From contig CABQMC010000097.1 in assembly GCA_902465115.1 (NCBI GenBank), positions 1 to 6,134 on the forward strand: DNA of 6,134 nt. The letters run 5' to 3'. Positions 1-4,823 of this stretch are shown here, one piece after another. The DNA comes from an uncultured Collinsella sp. (GTDB taxonomy: Bacteria; Actinomycetota; Coriobacteriia; Coriobacteriales; Coriobacteriaceae). A model generated the notes under the pieces. That model did not search any database. It had not been told where the DNA came from and saw only the letters and a list, made by a program, of their open reading frames with translations. The position numbers and the translations under genes are program-made. Numbering within the stretch: the stretch's first letter is position 1; each line of letters starts with the position of its first letter.

Positions 1-64
1 GTCGACCGACCGTATTCGCATCACGCCACCACCAGTTGTTGAGAGACTTCATTGTGTTCTTCAT
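1..64 (-). CDS. 5' end of an unidentified gene, truncated by the left edge
   Basis: Only the first 21 codons are in the window, reading MKNTMKSLNNWWWRDANTVG and then R. I do not recognise the family from this piece. The start is well supported: an AAAGGAG ribosome binding site at 73-79 lies 8 nt before the ATG at 62-64, and a plausible extended -10 lies about 55 nt further upstream. A second ATG four codons in (50-52) is possible but has no good Shine-Dalgarno sequence. The N-terminus is basic, with three consecutive tryptophans and then an Arg/Asp pair. That would suit the cytoplasmic lead-in of an integral membrane protein, but no hydrophobic segment is visible yet, so this is a guess. It lies downstream of the anchored dipeptidase on the same strand, but hairpins and its own probable promoter separate them, so it is probably a separate transcription unit. 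Confidence 0.7.
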   Translation of the reverse strand, partial: MKNTMKSLNNWWWRDANTVGR

Positions 65-72
65 GTTGGTGG

Positions 73-79
73 CTCCTTT
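73..79 (-). promoter_or_regulatory. Ribosome binding site of the left-edge gene
   Basis: On the minus strand this reads AAAGGAG, a near-consensus Shine-Dalgarno sequence 8 nt before the ATG at 62-64. It is the main reason for preferring that ATG over the second one at 50-52. Confidence 0.75.
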
Positions 80-116
80 CGTGATGCCGTGGCGCGGTCG
101 CACCTAGTTGCTGTTG

Positions 117-136
117 CGCTGCACTATAGCACAGCG
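117..136. promoter_or_regulatory. Imperfect 20-bp palindrome over the -10 (possible operator)
   Basis: The plus strand reads CGCTGCACTATAGCACAGCG. Eight of ten base pairs are symmetric about the central TA, and the two mismatches are G/T-type pairs. The centre coincides with the candidate -10 of the left-edge gene, where a dimeric repressor could block polymerase. As RNA it could also fold as a hairpin, so the operator role is inference only. Confidence 0.3.
123..131 (-). promoter_or_regulatory. Probable extended -10 promoter of the left-edge gene
   Basis: The minus strand reads TGCTATAGT, which is TG, one base, then TATAGT (five of six matches to TATAAT). This is the extended -10 arrangement. 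No good -35 hexamer lies 16-18 bp upstream, which is tolerated in extended -10 promoters. Transcription would start near 116, giving a leader of about 50 nt before the ATG at 64. The hexamer sits at the centre of an imperfect 20-bp palindrome (117-136), a possible repressor site. Confidence 0.45.
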
Positions 137-150
137 AAGTGTGTGCGGGG

Positions 151-171
151 AAATCTTTTTTGAAAAGATTT
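151..171. repeat. A/T-rich perfect inverted repeat, 9-bp arms
   Basis: Arms AAATCTTTT (151-159) and AAAAGATTT (163-171) are exact reverse complements around a 3-base loop. It directly follows, in minus-strand order, the GC-rich hairpin at 174-188, and its first arm supplies that hairpin with a T-containing tail. It may be part of a compound terminator of the dipeptidase gene or an AT-rich protein-binding site. The sequence alone does not decide between these. Confidence 0.6.
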
Positions 172-173
172 CA

Positions 174-188
174 GGCGGGTTTCCCGCC
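174..188 (-). terminator. Second, GC-rich terminator-like hairpin after the dipeptidase gene
   Basis: A perfect 6-bp stem, GGCGGG (174-179) with CCCGCC (183-188), closes a 3-base loop. On the minus strand it is followed by TGAAATCTTTTC, a modest T-rich tail. It lies about 15 nt beyond the larger hairpin at 203-244 and could serve as a back-up terminator. The T-tract is interrupted, so termination strength is uncertain. Confidence 0.4.
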
Positions 189-202
189 GGTCAAAAGAGT
201 GG

Positions 203-244
203 GCTGAGCGGGCGAGGCTGCCATTGCTGCCTTGCCCGCTCAGC
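203..244 (-). terminator. Main terminator-like hairpin of the dipeptidase gene
   Basis: The arms GCTGAGCGGGC (203-213) and GCCCGCTCAGC (234-244) pair perfectly over 11 bp. The pairing extends inward to 221/226 with two imperfect positions, leaving a 4-base loop. The hairpin starts 7 bases after the stop codon of the dipeptidase gene (252-254). On the minus strand it is followed by CCACTCTTTTGACC, which has a short T-run displaced from the stem. Position and stem strength suggest a transcription terminator; the weak T-tract lowers certainty. Confidence 0.65.
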
Positions 245-251
245 TAAGACG

Positions 252-2201
252 TTACTCCTTATTGCGACGGTAGAGGAAGTAACCGCCCGCGGAGATGACG
301 GCAACGCCAGCGATGGCGAATGCGGCCACCATGCGGCCATCAAAACGATCGCCAGTGGTGGGCAGGCCGCCCTTGGTGTTCGTCTTGTTGGTGGTTACCG
401 TGGTCGTGGTGTCCGACTTGCCAGGCTTCTCGGGCTTGGTGGTGGGCTGCTCGGGCTTAGCGGGCTGCTCGGGGGTACCGGGCTGCTCGGGGGTACCGGG
501 CTGCTCAGGAGTGCCAGGCTGATCCGGGGTTACCGGGTCGGTGGCAAGAGCGTCCTTGGCGTAGGTGATGGACACCTTGAGGCCGTTGGTCTCGGTGTTC
601 AGATCGCTCGGAGTGAAGGGCTGGTCGAAGTTTTCGGCCTTCTGATAGGCGCGCATCTCCTGGAGCAGCGCCTTGCACTTCTTGTAGGTGTTCTCGGTAG
701 CAGCCTTGCCGGCCTTGTTGGCCAAGGCAGTGCGGCCCTCGGTGGTCGTCTCGGCCAGCATGGCGGCGTCAACTTCCTTGTTCTGCTCGATGAGCTCGTT
801 CTGGAGCGCATCGAGGTAGGCGTGGACGCTGATACCAAGGGTGTCAGGGTTCTCAAAGCAGAGCGAGCTGATGTCCATGAGGACGTAGTTGATTGAGTTC
901 TCGGGCTCTTCGTTGTACACGACGTCAGTCTGTTTGCAGTGATCGAAGGAGACGGTCTGATCGCTGAAGTACGGGCTGACCTCAGTTATCAGAGCGGAGT
1001 ACAACGGGATGGCGACGGAGTACGCGGCGCGGGAGAGCATTTCCCACTGGATGGTAGCGACTTCGGGGTCATACCCGCGACGAATCTGGAAGAGGTTGAT
1101 CTCGGTGTTGCGCTCGCTGCCGATGCAATAAACACCATCAGTGTTCGCGTTGAGGCCAGGGACGTTCTCGCCGCGGTTGCCGAAGGCGCGAATCAACTCG
1201 AAAGTGCTCCAACCAGACTTGCCAGGCTTGAAGAACAGGGGCTGGATTTCGCTGACCATGGCTCCCTTTTGGTCGGGTTTTCCTTCCTTCTCTACTGTGA
1301 TAATGTCGTAATCTGTGCCTTCGGTCAGCTGACTACCAAAATAATCGCGGCCTTGCACATAGCGGGACCACTGGTTTACGCCGGAATCGGCGAGGCTTTC
1401 GCCATACGTTTGGGCGACATCGAATTTGCCGTCAGCGGAGTATTTGGCGAAGCCCTTCTCCACGGGCATGGACTCGATGCCCTCGGAGTGTAGGCAGTTC
1501 TCGGGGTCATCAAGGTCGACATCGTAGTTGAGGCTCCCGATATTAGGGTTGAGCGACGCGACGTCGTCAGCGAGCTTCATGGCGATCCACTGATGGGCGG
1601 AAAGTGTGGCGAACAGCCAGGTCTCGTTGTTGTCGGCGATGATGATCTGGTCGTTGGTGCAGACGCCTTGATCATCGATCAGTCTGCCGAGAAGCTCGAC
1701 GCCCTCGCGGGCCGTGGCGCTCTCGCCCAGGATGATGCTGCCGTAACTGTACTCGCCCAGACCCACTTTCTCATCGATGTGGTCTGCTGCATCGGCCTCC
1801 TCGTTATAGGAAGTGCTTAGCGTGGCAGAGCAGGAGACGCCCTTCTCGTTGATTCCGGCTTCGGAATAGGCGTCGGTGCGACCCATCCAGTTGGAGGGGT
1901 GGTCGCGTACATAGCTGTAACGATAGGTAGGCTTGTTCGAAGTGTATTCAAAAGCAGATTCAATCGAGCTGTACTTAAAGCCAGGTTCGTGGGCAGGTTC
2001 GATGCCGTAGTGCTTAAGATAGCGCTTGCCAAAGTCCTCGGCGCGGCCGTAGTACGTGTTGCCGTCCGCCGTGAGCTTGCCGCCCATGTAGATCTGCGTG
2101 CAGGCGAGCGCAGATGTCGGCATGGACATGATGGTTGCAGCTCCAAAGGCGAGGCCTATGCCTAGCTTCTTGAGCGCGTTGACGGGGTGAGTTTTCCTCA
2201 T
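252..2201 (-). CDS. Secreted, sortase-anchored C69-family dipeptidase
   Basis: The 649-residue product resembles peptidase family C69 (PepD-like Ntn hydrolases), which cleave dipeptides or small amides using an N-terminal cysteine. A signal peptide (basic start, hydrophobic core near 13-27, Ala-Leu-Ala at 31-33) ends directly before Cys34. The family's opening follows: C-T-Q-I at 34-37 and G-R-A-E-D at 52-56, then G-I-N-E-K-G-V at 116-122. The peptidase domain runs to roughly residue 440. A helical region follows, then a Pro/Glu/Gln linker of six-residue repeats (about 557-586), a Thr/Lys stretch, LPTTG at 613-617, a membrane span (625-644) and the tail RRNKE. This is a complete sortase signal, so the enzyme should be displayed on the cell wall. 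PepD-type relatives are, from memory, near 470 residues without this tail. GGGAGG precedes the ATG by about 5 nt. Its substrate cannot be told from sequence; bile-salt or penicillin-amide hydrolysis by related Ntn enzymes is a less likely alternative. Confidence 0.9.
   Translation of the reverse strand: MRKTHPVNALKKLGIGLAFGAATIMSMPTSALACTQIYMGGKLTADGNTYYGRAEDFGKRYLKHYGIEPAHEPGFKYSSIESAFEYTSNKPTYRYSYVRDHPSNWMGRTDAYSEAGINEKGVSCSATLSTSYNEEADAADHIDEKVGLGEYSYGSIILGESATAREGVELLGRLIDDQGVCTNDQIIIADNNETWLFATLSAHQWIAMKLADDVASLNPNIGSLNYDVDLDDPENCLHSEGIESMPVEKGFAKYSADGKFDVAQTYGESLADSGVNQWSRYVQGRDYFGSQLTEGTDYDIITVEKEGKPDQKGAMVSEIQPLFFKPGKSGWSTFELIRAFGNRGENVPGLNANTDGVYCIGSERNTEINLFQIRRGYDPEVATIQWEMLSRAAYSVAIPLYSALITEVSPYFSDQTVSFDHCKQTDVVYNEEPENSINYVLMDISSLCFENPDTLGISVHAYLDALQNELIEQNKEVDAAMLAETTTEGRTALANKAGKAATENTYKKCKALLQEMRAYQKAENFDQPFTPSDLNTETNGLKVSITYAKDALATDPVTPDQPGTPEQPGTPEQPGTPEQPAKPEQPTTKPEKPGKSDTTTTVTTNKTNTKGGLPTTGDRFDGRMVAAFAIAGVAVISAGGYFLYRRNKE
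444..533 (-). repeat. Five tandem 18-bp repeats encoding the Pro-rich linker
   Basis: Units begin at 444, 462, 480, 498 and 516. The units at 462-479 and 480-497 are identical (GGGCTGCTCGGGGGTACC on the plus strand); the others have diverged. Each encodes six residues, so copy changes keep the reading frame and yield Gly-Thr-Pro-Glu-Gln-Pro or close variants at residues about 557-586. The linker separates the peptidase from the LPTTG anchor and probably spans the cell wall. Identical neighbouring copies suggest recent duplication or slippage. Confidence 0.9.
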
Positions 2202-2220
2202 TTTCCCTCCCAGCGTGCGA

Positions 2221-2244
2221 AAGCCCTCTGTCGCCAGAGGGCTT
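2221..2244 (-). promoter_or_regulatory. Leader hairpin upstream of the dipeptidase gene
   Basis: AAGCCCTCTG (2221-2230) and CAGAGGGCTT (2235-2244) form a perfect 10-bp stem with a 4-base loop. On the minus strand it ends about 10 nt before the ribosome binding site and 19 nt before the ATG at 2201. The stem is followed by only two further T's and then CGCACG, so it is a poor intrinsic terminator. It may stabilise the mRNA 5' end, act in attenuation, or be a leftover terminator from upstream. The structure is seen; its role is inferred. Confidence 0.5.
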
Positions 2245-2346
2245 CAGCCAATAAAGACACCCCATTAGCGTAACGAACTGGAAACAATATTCATCTATGA
2301 AAGACACTTACTCGATAAGCGTGATGAAATATGCGACGAGCGGTTA

Positions 2347-2375
2347 ATTGTACTCAGTTTGTAGCTTTACTTTAA
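2347..2375 (-). promoter_or_regulatory. Weak candidate promoter for the dipeptidase gene
   Basis: The minus strand has TACAAT (2347-2352, five of six matches to the -10 consensus) 17 bp after TTAAAG (2370-2375, only three of six matches to the -35). It would give a leader of about 140 nt containing the 2221-2244 hairpin. No better promoter for this gene was evident between the upstream terminator (2436-2472) and the start codon. The -35 match is poor. Confidence 0.3.
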
Positions 2376-2435
2376 TAAAGACGCCCTGTAATTACTGTAG
2401 CCGAATAAAGTAGCTGGGAATGCCTGAAATGAAAA

Positions 2436-2472
2436 TCCCCTGCTGTTTGGCAAATGCATAAACAGCAGGGGA
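2436..2472 (-). terminator. Rho-independent terminator of the lipid kinase / small peptide operon
   Basis: TCCCCTGCTGTTT (2436-2448) and AAACAGCAGGGGA (2460-2472) are perfect 13-bp inverted arms around an 11-base loop. On the minus strand the stem is followed by TTTTCATTTC, and it lies 35 bases past the stop codon of the 30-residue peptide. The plus strand has no T-run after the stem, so it acts on minus-strand transcripts. It separates this operon from the dipeptidase gene downstream. Confidence 0.8.
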
Positions 2473-2507
2473 GACGATAATTGGATGAATATCATACCAA
2501 TGTGGAA

Positions 2508-2600
2508 TTACTTCTTCCGGCGGTGAATCACGTTGATCGCATAGCCGACGAGCATGGCCAAAACGATGATGATAAAGCCGAGCAGGGGATTGTCGTTCAT
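2508..2600 (-). CDS. 30-residue single-span membrane peptide, unknown function
   Basis: The product reads MNDNPLLGFIIIVLAMLVGY then AINVIHRRKK. I do not recognise a family. Residues about 5-25 form one hydrophobic helix, and the HRRKK tail predicts the N-terminus outside and the C-terminus in the cytoplasm. Evidence that it is translated: a consensus AGGAGG at 2606-2611 lies 5 nt before the ATG, an in-frame TAA ends it, and a strong terminator follows 35 bases later, so the transcript includes it. Its ribosome binding site overlaps the TAG stop (2610-2612) of the lipid kinase gene, and only 9 bases separate the two genes, which suggests translational coupling. A role as a membrane-bound partner of the kinase is inference. 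It could instead be a small stress or toxin-like peptide. Confidence 0.72.
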   Translation of the reverse strand: MNDNPLLGFIIIVLAMLVGYAINVIHRRKK

Positions 2601-2605
2601 AGGGT

Positions 2606-2611
2606 CCTCCT
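2606..2611 (-). promoter_or_regulatory. Ribosome binding site of the 30-residue peptide, overlapping the kinase stop
   Basis: AGGAGG on the minus strand, 5 nt before the ATG at 2598-2600. Its first two bases fall inside the kinase stop codon (2610-2612), so ribosomes finishing the kinase pass directly over this site. It is the main support for calling the short gene. Confidence 0.75.
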
Positions 2612-3527
2612 ATTTTCCGAGCGGGGAGAATTCGTCGACGATGAGGTCGAGGCATTGTGGAAGCGCGCGGGCTCCAAAGACGCCCGAATTGCTGGAGATA
2701 ATCTCGCCATCGAACTGCATGCCCAGCGACGGGGTGCAGGTGATCTTGGCTTCCTTGGTCTGGATGATCTTGAACTGCGGACGCCCGAGTACCTTGCCGG
2801 CGGGGTCGAGTGCGGCGGTGATCACGGTAGGTAGCAGCTGCACGGTGCGCACGGGTTCGATGACCGCAATGTCGACCATGCCATCGTTCATACGGCAGTC
2901 GGGGAACAGGTTGATGTCGTTTTGGATGACCGAGGTGTTGCCGGCCATGCAGCAGATGCCGTCGAGCTCCTCGACAATGCCGTCATGCTCAATCGTAAAG
3001 TGCGCCACCGTGGGATTGGGCGTGGCGAGCGCGGAGAGGAAGTAGGCGATCTCGCCGATGTCGTTTTTGGTGGGGGCGGCCTTCATCATGATCTCGGCGT
3101 CGAAGCCCGAGCCGGCGATGATGATAAAGCCGTGGCGCTTCTCGTTGCCGTTCTCGTCGAGCCAAAAGAGCTCACCCATGTCGACTTTGACCGTGCGACC
3201 GGCACGGCAGGCCTTGGCGAGCGCCGCTGCCTCGGGGGCATTGCCGATGTTGTTGAAGAACAGGCAGGCTGTGCCGGAGGGGAAGACGAGCGTGGGGACA
3301 CCGCACCCGCGCATCTGGTCGAGCACGTTGGAGACGGTGCCGTCGCCGCCCGAAACGACCACGCGGTCAAACTCGCGCACGTCTGCCACGGCATCCTCGG
3401 GCTCCATGCCATCGCCGATAAAGCGCATTACGACCTCGTCGCCGCCCTGTGCAAGGGCGTGCGTGAATGCGAAGATTTCATCTGAGCTGGGGCCCGATGC
3501 CGGGTTGTGGATGATAAGGCAGCGCAT
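2610..3527 (-). CDS. Diacylglycerol/lipid kinase-family protein (DagK/YegS/BmrU type)
   Basis: The 305-residue length suits soluble bacterial lipid kinases of this superfamily, which phosphorylate diacylglycerol or similar lipids with ATP at the inner membrane face. The N-terminus shows N-P-A-S-G (8-12), then the hallmark G-G-D-G-T at 60-64, the P-S-G-T loop at 83-86, G-S-G-F-D-A at 139-144 and D-G-E at 273-275 near the C-terminus. One oddity is that the usual Gly-Thr-Ala-Asn or Gly-Thr-Gly-Asn of the loop is Gly-Thr-Ala-Cys here (residues 85-88), followed by two Phe. The ATG at 3525-3527 opens directly on the conserved MRCLIIHNPASG start, although its Shine-Dalgarno sequence is poor. The gene is divergent from ribonuclease D and is followed after 9 bases by a 30-residue membrane peptide. 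The exact lipid substrate is unknown; NAD- or sphingosine-kinase relatives share the motifs. Confidence 0.88.
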   Translation of the reverse strand: MRCLIIHNPASGPSSDEIFAFTHALAQGGDEVVMRFIGDGMEPEDAVADVREFDRVVVSGGDGTVSNVLDQMRGCGVPTLVFPSGTACLFFNNIGNAPEAAALAKACRAGRTVKVDMGELFWLDENGNEKRHGFIIIAGSGFDAEIMMKAAPTKNDIGEIAYFLSALATPNPTVAHFTIEHDGIVEELDGICCMAGNTSVIQNDINLFPDCRMNDGMVDIAVIEPVRTVQLLPTVITAALDPAGKVLGRPQFKIIQTKEAKITCTPSLGMQFDGEIISSNSGVFGARALPQCLDLIVDEFSPLGK

Positions 3528-3555
3528 ACTTACGTTCCCGTTCTGTGACTAACCG

Positions 3556-3561
3556 AGTATA
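3556..3561 (-). promoter_or_regulatory. Candidate -10 element for the lipid kinase gene
   Basis: The minus strand reads TATACT (five of six matches to TATAAT). Transcription would start near 3549, leaving about 22 nt before the ATG at 3527. No convincing -35 lies at the right distance. It overlaps the candidate plus-strand -10 of ribonuclease D at 3558-3563. Confidence 0.4.
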
Positions 3562-3563
3562 GT
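3558..3563 (+). promoter_or_regulatory. Candidate -10 element for ribonuclease D
   Basis: TATAGT has five of six matches to the consensus. TTCCCG (3535-3540) is a poor -35 at 17 bp spacing. Transcription would start near 3570, about 56 nt before the ATG at 3626. It shares bases with the opposing -10 at 3556-3561, so polymerases could not occupy both at once. Confidence 0.35.
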
Positions 3564-3625
3564 TGTAAGGCAATGCCGATATCCTACCCGTGTTTTTCGG
3601 GCCTAACCTTATTCGATGGGTTGAT

Positions 3626-4759
3626 ATGTACATTTCCACACATCAGGCTCTACTCGACTTTTGCCAGCGCGCCCGTGAGTTCGACGCGATTGCCGTCGAT
3701 ACCGAGTTTTTGCGCGAGCGCACGTTCCATCCGCGTCTATGTTTGGTTCAGATTGCCACCCCTGCTGAGAGCGTCGCGGTCGATCCCCTGGTAATCGACG
3801 ACCTATCGCCGCTGGCCGAGCTTATGGCCGACGAGAGCGTGACCAAGGTCTTCCACGCGTGCTCGCAGGATATGGAGGTCATGCTCCATACCGTGGGCGT
3901 GCTGCCACGACCGATTTTCGATACGCAGGTCGCCGCCGCCTTTTTGGGCGAGCGCCAGCAGATTTCGTATGGCGCGCTTGTTCAGACGTTCTGCGGCGTA
4001 TCGCTGCCCAAGACCGAGTCACTGACCGACTGGTCGCGCCGCCCGCTGACCGATAAGCAGATTGAGTATGCGATCGATGACGTCAAGTACCTGATCGTCG
4101 CCTATACCGAGATGATGAGCCGCCTGCGCGAGCTGGGCCGTGTGGACTGGGTGCTCGACGAGCTGCGCCCGCTGGCTGACGAGTCGCACTATCGCGCCGA
4201 TCGCCACGAGGCGTTCCGCAAGGTCAAGCGCATCAATTCGTGCAGCCGTCATCAGCTGGGTATCGCGCGCGAGCTCGCCGCCTGGCGCGAGGACCGCGCC
4301 GAGCGCCGTAACATCCCGCGCAAGTGGGTCATGTCCGACGACACGCTGCTAGCGCTCGTTAAGCGCAATCCCGTGCGCGTTGAGGAGTTCCGTAGCATTC
4401 GCGGTACCGATCAATTGGGGGAGCGCGACGTGGACGGTGCGCTCATGGCCATCAAGCGCGGTGCGAGCTGTCCGCACGATCGCCTGCCGCTCTTGGTGCG
4501 CGGACATCGTCAGATTTCGCCGGAGCTGGAGAGCGTGACTGACCTTATGTATGCGCTTATCCGCCTGGTTGCCGAGCGCTCAGGCGTTGCGACCTCGGTC
4601 ATTGCCTCGCGCGATGACCTGGCCGACTACATTGAGCATCCCGAGCAGAGCCGCCTGCGCGAAGGTTGGCGCTTTGAGCTTGTGGGCTCGCGCCTAGACG
4701 ATCTGCTTTCCGGCAATATGGGGTTGACGGTGAAGGACGGCAAAATCGAGCTCCTGTAG
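3626..4759 (+). CDS. rnd: Ribonuclease D (DEDDy 3'-5' exoribonuclease with HRDC domain)
   Basis: RNase D trims 3' ends of tRNA precursors and other structured RNAs in the cytoplasm. The 377-residue product matches the E. coli enzyme in size. Exo I is D-T-E-F with Asp25 and Glu27. Exo II has Asp82 in H-A-C-S-Q-D. Exo III is Tyr148 and Asp152 in Y-A-I-D-D-V-K-Y-L, the Y-x3-D spacing of the DEDDy group. An HRDC domain fits roughly residues 205-285 (helical, basic, with R-E-L-A-A-W-R-E-D-R), and a second helical region ends the protein. I chose the ATG at 3626 because it places Met just before the conserved I-S-T-H-Q-A-L opening. The in-frame GTG at 3590 adds 12 residues and has no ribosome binding site, although the site before 3626 (GATGGG) is also weak. 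All catalytic residues are present. The next gene starts 64 bases downstream with no terminator in between. Confidence 0.93.
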   Translation: MYISTHQALLDFCQRAREFDAIAVDTEFLRERTFHPRLCLVQIATPAESVAVDPLVIDDLSPLAELMADESVTKVFHACSQDMEVMLHTVGVLPRPIFDTQVAAAFLGERQQISYGALVQTFCGVSLPKTESLTDWSRRPLTDKQIEYAIDDVKYLIVAYTEMMSRLRELGRVDWVLDELRPLADESHYRADRHEAFRKVKRINSCSRHQLGIARELAAWREDRAERRNIPRKWVMSDDTLLALVKRNPVRVEEFRSIRGTDQLGERDVDGALMAIKRGASCPHDRLPLLVRGHRQISPELESVTDLMYALIRLVAERSGVATSVIASRDDLADYIEHPEQSRLREGWRFELVGSRLDDLLSGNMGLTVKDGKIELL

Positions 4760-4782
4760 GGAAGCCTAGCCGGTTGAGTGGG

Positions 4783-4788
4783 TAAAAT
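4783..4788 (+). promoter_or_regulatory. Possible -10 element for the zinc metallopeptidase
   Basis: TAAAAT has five of six matches to the consensus and lies 35 bases before the ATG at 4824. No matching -35 is found at 16-18 bp. It would allow transcription separate from ribonuclease D, but read-through from that gene is equally possible because no terminator hairpin was seen between them. Confidence 0.3.
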
Positions 4789-4823
4789 GCCTCCAACGTG
4801 TAACTCGACTCGGAGGAATTCGC

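Noticed and set aside
444..533. Tandem repeats as a CRISPR array
   Set aside because: The 18-bp units are directly adjacent with no unique spacers and lie inside a coding frame as Pro-rich codons.
108..896. 262-codon open frame on the plus strand, rich in Gly and Leu
   Set aside because: It lies antisense to the dipeptidase 3' end, its Gly-Leu repeats are just the opposite strand of the Pro-rich repeats, and it shows no ribosome site or recognisable domain.
939..1493. 184-codon plus-strand open frame
   Set aside because: Antisense within the dipeptidase gene, with no ribosome site or domain. The opposite frame carries the clear family motifs.
2098..2106. Lipoprotein signal ending at Cys34 of the dipeptidase
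   Set aside because: Ala-Leu-Ala-Cys has Leu at -2 and Ala at -3, unlike a typical lipobox. Lipid modification would block the presumed catalytic cysteine, and the protein already has a sortase anchor.
2554..3485. Several plus-strand open frames of 117-187 codons opposite the lipid kinase
   Set aside because: All lie antisense to a gene with intact GGDGT and other motifs; long open frames on the opposite strand are expected in GC-rich DNA.
3590..3625. GTG at 3590 as the start of ribonuclease D
   Set aside because: It adds 12 residues not typical of the family and has no Shine-Dalgarno sequence. The ATG at 3626 gives the expected N-terminus and length.
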